Assembly (NCBI RefSeq): GCF_900114845.1
Contig: NZ_FOUK01000005.1
Coordinates: forward strand, 66,339 to 130,338
Origin: Pimelobacter simplex
Lineage (GTDB): Bacteria > Actinomycetota > Actinomycetes > Propionibacteriales > Nocardioidaceae
Length of the DNA stretch: 64,000 nt
Direction: 5' to 3'
In this document: positions 26,601 to 34,853 of the stretch, one piece after another
Layout: the number at the start of each line of letters is the position of its first letter
Position numbering within the stretch: position 1 is the first letter of the stretch
Made by a program: the position numbers and the translations under genes
Notes under the pieces: model-generated
Databases searched by the model: none
Told to the model about the DNA's origin: nothing
Seen by the model: the letters and a program-made list of their open reading frames with translations, nothing else

Positions 26601-26654
26601 TCGCATATCGGTTGCAGATGCGAGATTGGCAATTGATTACAGGCGCAGATGCGA
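26601..26654. promoter_or_regulatory. Repeated GCAGATGCGA elements in a divergent promoter region
   Basis: GCAGATGCGA occurs at 26614-26623 and 26645-26654, 31 bases apart (about three helical turns). An inverted TCGCAT at 26601-26606 pairs with the ATGCGA of the first copy. The patch is AT-rich for this genome and separates the TiaS-like operon from the membrane protein gene. A shared operator is likely. Confidence 0.5.
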
Positions 26655-26672
26655 CATCACTGCACTAGGGTG

Positions 26673-27269
26673 ATGATCGTGTCCGTGCTGATCGACGACC
26701 CGTTCCGTGGCGGGCGGGCGCTGCCCGCAGCGCTCCTCCCGCACGGTCGGTGGGCCCATCGCCTGGCCGCGACGGCGGTCATGGCGACCGCGATCGCGGC
26801 GCTCGCCGTCCAGCAGCTGCACCGCACCCCGTGGGGGCTGCCCGGGCACCGCGGGATCTTCTGGCTCAGCGTCCTCATCGCGAGCCGGTGGTGCCTCGAC
26901 CGTCCCGGTACGGCGCTGCGCGTCGCCGCCGGCGGCAGCTGCGTGATCCTGTTCGTCGACCCGACGATAGGCACGCACGTGCTGCCCTACCTCGCCGCCG
27001 CGATGCTGGTCGACCGGCTCGCGGAGGTCCCGCTGGTGCGCCGGCACCCCTGGCTGATGCTGGTCCTCGCGCCCGTCATCCACCTGGTCGGCGTGCTGTC
27101 GCCCTTCCTGCACCACGTCGGCGGTGGAGCCGGTCTGGGCACGGTGCTGGGCGGCATGGGCTTCTACGTCCAGGGACACCTGCTGTGGGGTGCTGCCGCC
27201 GGCGTCGTCGGGATGACGCTCGGGCTGGGCGGCCGGAGGCTGCTGGGCCGGCCCCCCTCGGCGCCCTGA
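26673..27269 (+). CDS. Hypothetical integral membrane protein
   Basis: 198 residues with about four or five hydrophobic segments (around residues 30-45, 60-80, 90-105, 120-140 and 160-180) and His-rich loops (HLVGVLSPFLHHVGG). I recognise no family. The ATG at 26673 and GTG at 26670 are both possible; an upstream in-frame ATG at 26649 would overlap the repeated operator-like element. It is divergent from the TiaS-like operon and followed at 48 bp by a secreted glycine-rich gene. Confidence 0.62.
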   Translation: MIVSVLIDDPFRGGRALPAALLPHGRWAHRLAATAVMATAIAALAVQQLHRTPWGLPGHRGIFWLSVLIASRWCLDRPGTALRVAAGGSCVILFVDPTIGTHVLPYLAAAMLVDRLAEVPLVRRHPWLMLVLAPVIHLVGVLSPFLHHVGGGAGLGTVLGGMGFYVQGHLLWGAAAGVVGMTLGLGGRRLLGRPPSAP

Positions 27270-27316
27270 CCGCACCACCTCCAGCCCGGTCCGTCGTACT
27301 TTCGAAGGAATCACGC

Positions 27317-28921
27317 ATGCCCCGAACCACCCGGAGCGCCGCGGTCACCGCCGCCGCGCTCGTCCTCTCCGGCCTCGCCGCCGCCCCGGTCTCTGCCGCG
27401 CCGGCCGCCCCGACCAGCCCGTGCGGCAGCACCGGCGTCCTGGTCGACGACGCCATCTCGTCGTGCACCTACGACGTGGTCGGCACGGACGCCTTCACGG
27501 TGCCCGCCGGCGTGAGCGCGCTCGAGGTCGAGGTGACCGGCGCGCGCGGTGGCCGCTGGTCGTTCCAGGCGCTGGCCAGCAACCCCGGGGGCGCGGGCGG
27601 CCAGGCTCGCGGGACGGTGGCCGCGACCCCCGGCGCGGTGCTCCAGGTGAGCGTGGCCGGCGCGGGCGGGGACGCCACCGCCACCAGCGCGACCGGAGGG
27701 CCCAGCAACGGCCCGTCCGGCGGCTCCGGTGCTCCCGGCGGCCTCGGTGGCTCGGCCGGCGGCGCCGGCGGCTCGAACCCGGGCAACGGCGGCAACGGCG
27801 CGGGCGGAGGGGGCTCCTCCGACGTCCGCTCCGCACCCGGCGGCTGCGCCGCGCTCACCTGCGACCTGACCACGCGCGTCCTGGTCGGGCCGGGTGGCGG
27901 AGGCGCGGGCGGCAACGGCGGACGGGGCAACGCCCTCGGCGGCACCGGCGGCGCGGCCGGCGGTACGACGGGCACGGACGGCGGCCCGGGCGGCGGCGGT
28001 GGCGGAGCGCCGGGCGGCGCCGGGGCGACCGCGAGCGCCGGCGGCGCCCCCGGCGTCAACGCCTACCCGCCCGCCCAGCAGGGCGGTGCCCCCGGCACGG
28101 TCGGCAGCCCGGGCGCCGGTGGCGCCGGCGGTGACGGCAACGGAGTCACCACCGGCGGACTGGCGGTCGGCGGCGGCGCCGGTGGCGGGGCCGGCGGTGG
28201 CTGGCACGGCGGAGGCGGCGGGGCCGGCGGCGGCAGCCCGAACGGGGGCGGCGGTGGGGCCGGCGGAGGCGGTGGCGGCGGCAGCGCCTATGCGGCCCCC
28301 GCCGTCACGGACGCCGAGCTCCTCGCCGCGGTCAACGACGGCAGCGTCAACGACGGTGACGGCCGGGTCGTCATCAGCTGGACCCGCCCGCCGGTCGTCG
28401 TCACCCCCCAGGTCGTCCCGCTCACCCTCACCGCCGCGCCCGTCGCCGCCGACGACCACCGAGTCACCCTCGGCCTCAGGCTGCGCGGCACCGGCGCCGA
28501 CCGCGCCACGATCAGCACCACGTCGTCCCGGCACCGCCTGCTGGCCGCCCCAGCCGTGCGGGGCTCCGGTGCCGAGCTACGCCTCGCCGTCGCTCCGCGT
28601 CCCGGGGTGGCGGGCCGCGCCCAGGTCACGGTGACCGCCCGCGTCGACGGCCGCACCGCCCGGCTGACCTTCTGGGTCATCGTCGGCACCGCCCGCGCCG
28701 ACCGTCTGGTCGGGACCCCCGGCACCGACCTGATCTTCGGGCGGGGCGGCAACGACCGGATCCTCGGCAAGAGCGGCGACGACGTCCTCGTCGGCGGGCC
28801 GGGCCGCAACCGGCTGACCGGCGGCAAGGGAGCGGACCTGTTCATCGGCGCCCGGCGGACCAATGCCGTCACCGACTTCGCGAAGGCCCAGGGCGACGTG
28901 CGGCGGGCGCGGCTGGGCTGA
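27317..28921 (+). CDS. Secreted glycine-rich protein with C-terminal RTX-type repeats
   Basis: 534 residues. A signal peptide (AAALVLSGLAAAPVSAAPAA) precedes a beta domain with FTVPAGVSALEVEVTGARGG, the typical opening of bacterial ALK/LTK-like glycine-rich domains. The Gly-rich body spans residues ~85-330. A beta domain (~370-455) is then followed by hemolysin-type calcium-binding nonapeptides (GRGGNDRIL, GKSGDDVLV, GGPGRNRLT, GGKGADLFI). It is likely secreted and folds on meeting calcium outside the cell. Type I secretion genes are not nearby and the N-terminal signal suggests Sec export. Function unknown. Confidence 0.78.
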   Translation: MPRTTRSAAVTAAALVLSGLAAAPVSAAPAAPTSPCGSTGVLVDDAISSCTYDVVGTDAFTVPAGVSALEVEVTGARGGRWSFQALASNPGGAGGQARGTVAATPGAVLQVSVAGAGGDATATSATGGPSNGPSGGSGAPGGLGGSAGGAGGSNPGNGGNGAGGGGSSDVRSAPGGCAALTCDLTTRVLVGPGGGGAGGNGGRGNALGGTGGAAGGTTGTDGGPGGGGGGAPGGAGATASAGGAPGVNAYPPAQQGGAPGTVGSPGAGGAGGDGNGVTTGGLAVGGGAGGGAGGGWHGGGGGAGGGSPNGGGGGAGGGGGGGSAYAAPAVTDAELLAAVNDGSVNDGDGRVVISWTRPPVVVTPQVVPLTLTAAPVAADDHRVTLGLRLRGTGADRATISTTSSRHRLLAAPAVRGSGAELRLAVAPRPGVAGRAQVTVTARVDGRTARLTFWVIVGTARADRLVGTPGTDLIFGRGGNDRILGKSGDDVLVGGPGRNRLTGGKGADLFIGARRTNAVTDFAKAQGDVRRARLG

Positions 28922-28998
28922 GGCGGCCCGCTGCCGGCGTCCGGCAACCAAAGGCGCGGGCGGAGCATCTACCAGGACAACCGACCTCGGAGGTCCTC

Positions 28999-29556
28999 AT
29001 GCACCGGTCCCTCGCCCCGCTCGTCCTGGCCCTCGCCCTCACCGCCGGGCTGACCGGCTGCGGGGACGACCCGCGCCCGCCCGTCCGCACCGCCCCGCCG
29101 CCGCTGCTCATCGCCCCCGGTGTGGTCGGCGACGTCGAGGTCGGGATGACCCGCGCCGCGTGGGAGCCGACCGGCCAGATCGAGGACGGCGCGGCCCTCT
29201 GCGCCGAGCAGGTCCGCTGGGCCGGCAACCCGGAGGGCTTCGTGGTGCTCAGCGACGGCACCCCCGACGCCACCATCACGCAGATCTCGGTGTTCGCGCG
29301 CGGTCCGCGCACCGCGCACGGCGGCATCCACGTCGGCTCGACGTACGGCGAGCTGCGGGCCGCTTTCCCGACCACCACCCCGCCCGTGGACGACGGCTGG
29401 GACGGCGCGTCGACGTACCCGCCGGGCGAGGAGGACGGCCGGACCTACCTGGGCTTCCTGCTCGGAGCGCCCGCGGCCGAGGTCACCGAGCGCACGAAGG
29501 TCACCGCGATCGCGGTGACTGGTGGCGAGAGGCCCTACTTCCAGTACGACTGCTGA
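28999..29556 (+). CDS. Putative lipoprotein
   Basis: 185 residues with signal peptide and lipobox LTGC (ALALTAGLTGCGDD). The mature part has a short Pro-rich linker and a beta-rich domain (VGDVEVGMTRAAWEPTG; GGIHVGSTYGELRAAFP) that resembles small outer-surface domains with two internal repeats. I cannot assign a function. A good ribosome site (GGAGG) precedes the ATG. Its 3' end overlaps the convergent membrane protein gene by 56 bases. Confidence 0.68.
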   Translation: MHRSLAPLVLALALTAGLTGCGDDPRPPVRTAPPPLLIAPGVVGDVEVGMTRAAWEPTGQIEDGAALCAEQVRWAGNPEGFVVLSDGTPDATITQISVFARGPRTAHGGIHVGSTYGELRAAFPTTTPPVDDGWDGASTYPPGEEDGRTYLGFLLGAPAAEVTERTKVTAIAVTGGERPYFQYDC

Positions 29557-30190
29557 GCCGCACCCGCCGCACGGCGAGCGCGACCGGGACGGCGACGCTG
29601 AGCCCGAGCCCGACGCCCGCCACCGCGAGCACACCCGGCGACGTGGGGCCCGGCTCGGTCGTCGCACCGACGACGGCGAGGACGAGCGCCGCCGAGAGCA
29701 GGCCGCGAGGCAGGACCCACCACCACGGCCGCAGCCGCCAGCGCCCGGCCCGCGCAGGAGCGGGGCGGGGCGGGGAGGGGTCGGCCCAGCGGTCCGGGAC
29801 GGGGACGTCGCTCGGCTCGGGGACGCCGCGCCGCCGGCGGACGGCGCGGGCCCGGTACTGGCGGCGGGCGAGCAATGAGGCGTAGCCGCCCAGGCCGCCG
29901 CCGAGCGCGGTGACGGCGAGTCCGCCCCAGGCCGGGCTGCCGCCGCCGGAGGTGGGGGCGAGGATGATCAGCCACGCCGCGGCGAAGCACGCCCACAGGA
30001 CGGCGGCGACGACCGCGAGCCCCCACCAGCTGGTCGTCTGGGTCCCGGAGACGACCGGACCGAGGCCGATCTCGTCGGGCGCATAGCTGTGCAGCTCGCC
30101 GTCGCGGGTACGGCGCAGGACGCGCTCCTCGCCGCGCGCCCGCGCCGCCCGGTGCGCGGCCACCACAGCGGAGGAGTCCGAGTCGTCCAC
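29501..30190 (-). CDS. Hypothetical membrane protein
   Basis: 229 residues with four probable membrane segments (WWGLAVVAAVLWACFAAAW; GGLAVTALGGGLGGYASLL; WVLPRGLLSAALVLAVV; GVLAVAGVGLGLSVAVPVAL) and a basic, Pro/Arg-rich loop between the second and third. The N-terminal ~45 residues are soluble. GTG at 30190. No family recognised. The last 56 bases are antisense to the lipoprotein gene. Confidence 0.55.
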   Translation of the reverse strand: MDDSDSSAVVAAHRAARARGEERVLRRTRDGELHSYAPDEIGLGPVVSGTQTTSWWGLAVVAAVLWACFAAAWLIILAPTSGGGSPAWGGLAVTALGGGLGGYASLLARRQYRARAVRRRRGVPEPSDVPVPDRWADPSPPRPAPARAGRWRLRPWWWVLPRGLLSAALVLAVVGATTEPGPTSPGVLAVAGVGLGLSVAVPVALAVRRVRLSSRTGSRASRHQSPRSR

Positions 30191-30210
30191 GCCGCCACCG
30201 TAGCCAGCAG

Positions 30211-30247
30211 CCGGGCCCGGCCCCTCGGGTGGAGGGACCGGGCCCGG
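30211..30247 (-). terminator. Long GC hairpin downstream of the amidase gene
   Basis: CCGGGCCCGG, one mismatch, then CCCTC pair with GAGGG and a second CCGGGCCCGG around a 5-base loop, giving a 16-bp stem. It lies 22 bases beyond the amidase stop on the minus strand. Confidence 0.65.
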
Positions 30248-30268
30248 ACGGGACGTGCGCGCGCCGGG

Positions 30269-33200
30269 TCAGCGGCGCACGACGAGCGTCACCTTCCCGC
30301 TCCACGCCGCGCGGTAGCCCTCACCGGCCACGACGTAGACCCGCAGCGGGTGCCGGCCGCGGTCGAGCCGGGGCAGCTTCACGGTGACCTTGCCGTTCGC
30401 CGTGACCTGGGCGGTGCGGATGATCCGGCCGCGGTCCTGCACCAGGACGGTCGCACCGGTCGCCGGCACGCCGGTGACGGTCACCTGGAGCCGGCCCCGC
30501 TGGCGCGGGGTGACCTTCTTCTTCTTCTTGAGCTTCGCGACCACCTTCGGTGCCGCCCGGGCGACCTTGAGCGTCGCGGTGGCGGCACTCGCGGCGACCT
30601 CGGCCGAGCCGGCGTACCGGGCGGTGACCAGGTGGGTGCCGACGGGCAGCGTGGCGGGCAGGGTGAGCCGGGCGGTGCCGGCGGCGAGCGTCCCGCGCAC
30701 CGTCTGGCCGGCGACCTCGACCTCCACTGCGCCGGTGGCGGCCGGGTCGGCGGTGACCGTGACGGTCGCCGTGGTCGCCTTCCCGTACGTCGTGGCGGTG
30801 CTGGCGAGCGTCAGCCCCGTCACCGAGTCGGCCGGACCGCGCCACGGCAGGGCGGGAGCGAACGTCGTCGGCGTCGCGGCCTTGGTCCGCTGCTCCAGCG
30901 CGTAGCCCATGCCGAGGACCGCGGCGTCGTCCCAGGCCCGGCCGACGACCTGGATGTTGTTGGACTGACCCTCGTCGTTCTTCCCGATCGGGAGGATGGC
31001 GGTGGGCAGGCCGACCGTCTGCGTGATCACGCCCGACGCGCGGTCGGACGAGAAGATCGCCGACGTGGCGTCGTTGTTGCCGATGCTGGTGAGGAAGCCC
31101 GGGTAGATCACCGCGTCGACCGGCTCGCTGCCGAAGGCGGTGTCCATCCAGGTGGCGGCCGTCTGCTTGTAGGCGTCACGCCGGGCCAGCAGGTTCTCGA
31201 CGCTCGTGTCGTCCATCGGCTGCGCGGTGTAGTTGCCCGACACGTTGTAGGGCAGGTTCGCCGGGTTCTCCATCAGCTCCTTCGTCGTGTAGGGGAAGGT
31301 GCCCGGCCGCTCCTCGGCGAGGTAGCGCTCCCAGCCCTCCGCACCGGCGCTGCCGGACGTCGGGAAGCTGCCGGACGGCGCGGGCGGCGCCGTCTGCGCG
31401 GTGGCGAGCGGGACGAGCGTGCCGCCGGAGGCCTCGATCGCGGCCCGGGCCTGCGCGAGCGCGACCTGACCGGCGCCGTCGTCGGTGATGGCGGTCGACT
31501 GGAAGGCGCTCGGCACGTACCCGATCACCTTGCCCTGCAGGGCGTCCGGGCGCAGTGCGCTCTTCCACTCGGCGGGGCGCAGGTCGTTGTCGACCCGCGC
31601 GGTGAGCAGGTCGTCGGGGTTGTTGCCGGTGGTGCGGGTCGCGGTGGCGTCGAGCAGCGAGGCCAGGTCGGTGATGGTCTTGGCCATCGGCCCGGCGTAG
31701 TCGGTCGCCCAGGTCAGCGGCATGACGCCGTTGGTGCTGGTGAGCCCGTCGGTGCCGCGGAAGGTCGCCAGGCTGGCGCCCGTCGAGGGGGCGTACAGCG
31801 AGACGCCGGTCTGGGTGCCCATCGCGGCCGCCGCGAGCTCGGCGCGGACGGCGGTCGCCGACCCGCCGCTCGACCCGAACGACGACTTCGACGGGTAGAG
31901 GGCGTTCCAGGTCTGCTCGAAGCCGCTCTCGCTCCACGAGCCCGAGTTGGCGAACTCGGAGAGGTTCGTCTTGCCGATGATCACCGCGCCGGCCTCGCGC
32001 AGCCGGGCGACCTGCCAGGCGTCCGCCCCGGTCTCCCAGTCCTCGAGGGCCAGCGTGCCGCCGGAGGTCGGCATGTCCTTGGTGTCGTAGAGGTCCTTGA
32101 GCGCGATCGGCACGCCGAGCAGGTCGCCGGTCCGTCCGTTCGCCCGGGCCTCGTCGGCCGCCATCGCCTGGGCCACCGCGGTCTTCGCGACGGTGATGAA
32201 CGCGTGGAAGCCGAACGGGCCGTCGTCGTACGCCTCGATCCGGTCGAGGTAGGCCTTGGTGATCGCGACGGAGGTGGTCGCGCCGGACTCCATCGCGGCC
32301 TGCAGGTCGGCGATCGTCTTGCCCGTGACGTCGTACGCGACGTCGGTGGAGGGGACCGGCTCGGCCGCGGCCGCGGGCAGGCGCAGCGGCTCGGCGCCGG
32401 CGCAGGCCGCCTGGTAGGCGGTGAGGTCCCAGTTCCGCAGGGTGCAGATCTCGTCCACGGTGAGGTTCGAGAAGTCCGGGGTGGTCGCGAGGGCCGCGGT
32501 GTCGGTGGCGATCTGGGTGGTGTCGGACAGCGCGCCCACCACGACGTACTGCATCAGCGAGGCGGTCGTGCCCGGGGCGATGGTGAGCTCGCGGACGAAG
32601 CCGAGGTCGTTGGACCGGCTGCCCGTCGGCACGTACGGCGTCGTGAACGGGTCGGACTGCTGGTCGGCGAGGGCGTCGATCCCGGCGCCGACGACCACGC
32701 CCGTCGGGCGGGTGTTGCCCGGCGTGGTGGCGGTGACCCAGGTGTCGGCGGTGTCCACGGCGGCGTCGCCGCTGCTCGTGGCGCTGATCGTCGCCTTGTT
32801 GGGGGAGCCGTTCGCGGTCAGGCCCGAGCCGAGCGAGCCGCCGAACGAGACCCGCACGGTGACCGGCTCCGTTGCCGCGTTCGTGTACGTGTCGTAGAAG
32901 CTCGTCGTGCTGGTGCCGGTGGCGACCTGGACCTTGCGGGTCATCAGGACGTCGCCGAGCCGGACCGACGCCGTCGAGCGGTACGAGCCGGGGGAGGACG
33001 CGGTGAGCCCGAAGCCCCGCATCATCTGGTCGTTCATCCGCGGCGCGCTGCCCGCCGGGGCGTCGACGTGGAGGAAGACGTTGCCGAAGCCCTCCATCCG
33101 GGACCCGCTGACGTTGCGGATCGAGCCGGTGTCGAGGCCGGGACGACGGGCGTCGTTCACGTTGATCGTGGCGCCGTTGGCGGTGGTGACGCTGGACAGG

Positions 33201-33313
33201 GCCGAGGCCGGGGGAGCGACCGTGACGGACAGGGCCCCGATGCCCAGTCCGACGGCCACGGGGAGGGCGGCCGCGCGCGTGAGGCGGCGGCGCCCGAGGG
33301 GGGAGAATTGCAT
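30269..33313 (-). CDS. Large secreted amidase (amidase signature family) with Ig-like repeats
   Basis: 1014 residues. A signal peptide (residues ~1-37, ending PPASALS) is followed by a beta-rich N-terminal domain (~40-300) that I do not recognise. The amidase domain (~330-830) keeps the Ser-cisSer-Lys triad: Lys406 in IALKDLYD, cis-Ser481 in GSSGGS and Ser505 in TQTGVS, where the usual TGGS is altered. Two beta-sandwich repeats (~840-1014) of the bacterial Ig-like type end the protein. It hydrolyses amide bonds outside the membrane; the substrate could be a peptide or polymer amide. The ATG at 33313 has GGAAAGG 11-17 bases upstream. The ATG at 33334 lacks one. Confidence 0.85.
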   Translation of the reverse strand: MQFSPLGRRRLTRAAALPVAVGLGIGALSVTVAPPASALSSVTTANGATINVNDARRPGLDTGSIRNVSGSRMEGFGNVFLHVDAPAGSAPRMNDQMMRGFGLTASSPGSYRSTASVRLGDVLMTRKVQVATGTSTTSFYDTYTNAATEPVTVRVSFGGSLGSGLTANGSPNKATISATSSGDAAVDTADTWVTATTPGNTRPTGVVVGAGIDALADQQSDPFTTPYVPTGSRSNDLGFVRELTIAPGTTASLMQYVVVGALSDTTQIATDTAALATTPDFSNLTVDEICTLRNWDLTAYQAACAGAEPLRLPAAAAEPVPSTDVAYDVTGKTIADLQAAMESGATTSVAITKAYLDRIEAYDDGPFGFHAFITVAKTAVAQAMAADEARANGRTGDLLGVPIALKDLYDTKDMPTSGGTLALEDWETGADAWQVARLREAGAVIIGKTNLSEFANSGSWSESGFEQTWNALYPSKSSFGSSGGSATAVRAELAAAAMGTQTGVSLYAPSTGASLATFRGTDGLTSTNGVMPLTWATDYAGPMAKTITDLASLLDATATRTTGNNPDDLLTARVDNDLRPAEWKSALRPDALQGKVIGYVPSAFQSTAITDDGAGQVALAQARAAIEASGGTLVPLATAQTAPPAPSGSFPTSGSAGAEGWERYLAEERPGTFPYTTKELMENPANLPYNVSGNYTAQPMDDTSVENLLARRDAYKQTAATWMDTAFGSEPVDAVIYPGFLTSIGNNDATSAIFSSDRASGVITQTVGLPTAILPIGKNDEGQSNNIQVVGRAWDDAAVLGMGYALEQRTKAATPTTFAPALPWRGPADSVTGLTLASTATTYGKATTATVTVTADPAATGAVEVEVAGQTVRGTLAAGTARLTLPATLPVGTHLVTARYAGSAEVAASAATATLKVARAAPKVVAKLKKKKKVTPRQRGRLQVTVTGVPATGATVLVQDRGRIIRTAQVTANGKVTVKLPRLDRGRHPLRVYVVAGEGYRAAWSGKVTLVVRR

Positions 33314-33500
33314 GCGGGGGTAGTGCCTTTCCATGGGGGGAGAGAGCTGCCCCCCGTTTCTAGGGGCTGCGTGTGTCGGTCCCGCACGTCCCCGATTTCC
33401 CGGGGGTAACGATCGGCCGCCCTGTGTTGCGGCTGGCGCCTGACCGTTGCGCGCCCGGTCCTCCTGCACCTCGTGCCGGACCCCGCGAGAGACTGGTGCC

Positions 33501-34091
33501 ATGGCCCACGACCACCTCGTCCTCCGTCCCGGCGACCCGGGCGTCAGCGGCTACCGGCTGATGACGGCGCTGATCGTGCCGCGCCCGATCGCCTGGGTGG
33601 CGAGCGTGTCGGCGGCGGGGGTCGGCAACCTGGCGCCGCACTCGTTCTTCACCGTGGCCAGCGCCGATCCGCCGGTCGTGCAGTTCACGTCGGTCGGTGC
33701 CAAGGACACGCTGCGCAACGTCCTCGAGACCGGCGAGTTCACCGTCAGCCTCGCCAGCGAGCCGCTCATCGACCAGGTCAACGCGTCGAGCGCGTCGTTC
33801 GCGGCCGGGGTGGACGAGGCGGACGAGCTCGCCATCGCGATGGCGCCCAGCGCGGTCGTCGCCCCGCCGCGGGTGGCGGCGTCCCCGGCCTCGCTGGAGT
33901 GCCGGCTGCGCGACACGCTGGCGGTCGGTGACTCGACGATCGTCCTCGGCGACCTGGTCGCGGTGACGGTCGACCCGGAGGTCCTGGTCGACGGCGTGCC
34001 GGCGCTCGACCGGCTCGCGCCGCTGTCGCGGCTCGGCGGCGACGAGTGGGGCCTGCCTCCGGCGGTGGTGAGCCGGCCGCGTCCGCGCTGA
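33501..34091 (+). CDS. Flavin reductase-like (DIM6/NTAB) FMN-binding protein
   Basis: 196 residues with the split-barrel flavin-binding fold: an early block IVPRPIAWVASVS, the NLAPHSFFTVASADPP motif that contacts FMN, and the DTLRNVLETGEFTVSLAS segment. Family members reduce flavins for monooxygenases or are stand-alone flavoproteins. No partner monooxygenase is adjacent. It is divergent from the amidase gene (187-bp gap) and convergent with the DUF998 gene. Confidence 0.88.
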   Translation: MAHDHLVLRPGDPGVSGYRLMTALIVPRPIAWVASVSAAGVGNLAPHSFFTVASADPPVVQFTSVGAKDTLRNVLETGEFTVSLASEPLIDQVNASSASFAAGVDEADELAIAMAPSAVVAPPRVAASPASLECRLRDTLAVGDSTIVLGDLVAVTVDPEVLVDGVPALDRLAPLSRLGGDEWGLPPAVVSRPRPR

Positions 34092-34106
34092 GCGTCCTCA
34101 GGACGC
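34092..34106. terminator. Short hairpin at a convergent gene end
   Basis: GCGTCC-TCA-GGACGC starts right after the flavin reductase-like stop and overlaps the last codons of the DUF998 gene. It could help end transcription from both sides. Confidence 0.4.
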
Positions 34107-34853
34107 CTTCCGCCGCTGGTCGGAGGGAGGTGCCTGGCTCCCGGCGTCGCTCGCGGCCGGGGAGGCGGCCTCGCCGTGCCGGCGCCGGTGCAGCGTGACC
34201 CAGAGCAGCCAGGTGGGGGCCAGTGCGAGCCAGGTGGCGGTGAGCGTGACGCCGAGGCGCTGCACCAGGCCGAGCCCGACGGCGTCGCCGTTGACGAGGA
34301 GGGCGGCGGTCAGGGCGGCGTCGACCAGTCCGCTCAGGGCGGCGAGCACGCCGACGGTCGCCAGTGCGCGGCGCCGCAGCAGTGGCGCGTCGATCCGGCG
34401 CAGCGCCAGCGAGCAGGTGACGAGCAGGACCAGGAAGGCGTTGGTCTCGACGAAGCTGATGACGCCGTGCGGCTCGGTGATCCGCGCCCACCACGAGCCG
34501 GTGCCGGGGTCGGGCAGGTCGTCGGTGAACGACGCGTCCAGCGGCAGCAGCGCCTCGAGCACGATGCAGACGCCCAGGACGACGAGCGGCGCCCACACCC
34601 CGGGCCAGCGGCGGCTCTGCCACCACGCGGTCGCGCCGCCGACGAGCAGCAGCGCCCCGCCGATCAGGTCGAGGGTCCGGAACACCCGGCGGAACGGCTG
34701 CCCGACCGCGGACAGCTCGCTGATGAAGCTCGTCACCGGGTCGATGTGGACCGGCAGCACGAACTGCAGCACCCACGAGGCGTACACGAGCCCACCGGTC
34801 ACGAGCAGGGCCATCGACAGGCGCCGGGCGAGCCGGCGCCGGAAGGCGCTCAC
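34098..34853 (-). CDS. DUF998-type membrane protein
   Basis: 251 residues with about six hydrophobic helices and a soluble basic tail. The region from the first helix (ALLVTGGLVYASWVLQFVLP) through the loop PVTSFISELSAVGQPFRRVF resembles DUF998. The GTG start overlaps the lysX stop (GTGA), which ties its translation to lysX. A role in membrane lipid modification beside LysX is possible, but no catalytic residue is identifiable. Confidence 0.78.
   Translation of the reverse strand: MSAFRRRLARRLSMALLVTGGLVYASWVLQFVLPVHIDPVTSFISELSAVGQPFRRVFRTLDLIGGALLLVGGATAWWQSRRWPGVWAPLVVLGVCIVLEALLPLDASFTDDLPDPGTGSWWARITEPHGVISFVETNAFLVLLVTCSLALRRIDAPLLRRRALATVGVLAALSGLVDAALTAALLVNGDAVGLGLVQRLGVTLTATWLALAPTWLLWVTLHRRRHGEAASPAASDAGSQAPPSDQRRKAS

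Noticed and set aside
23960..28300. Gly-rich coding repeats as a CRISPR array or satellite
   Set aside because: The repeats are codon-level GGN runs inside open frames, with no constant spacers or repeat units.
30211..30247. Doubled CCGGGCCCGG as a transposon end or attachment site
   Set aside because: The two copies pair as arms of a terminator-like stem behind the amidase gene, and no transposase is nearby.
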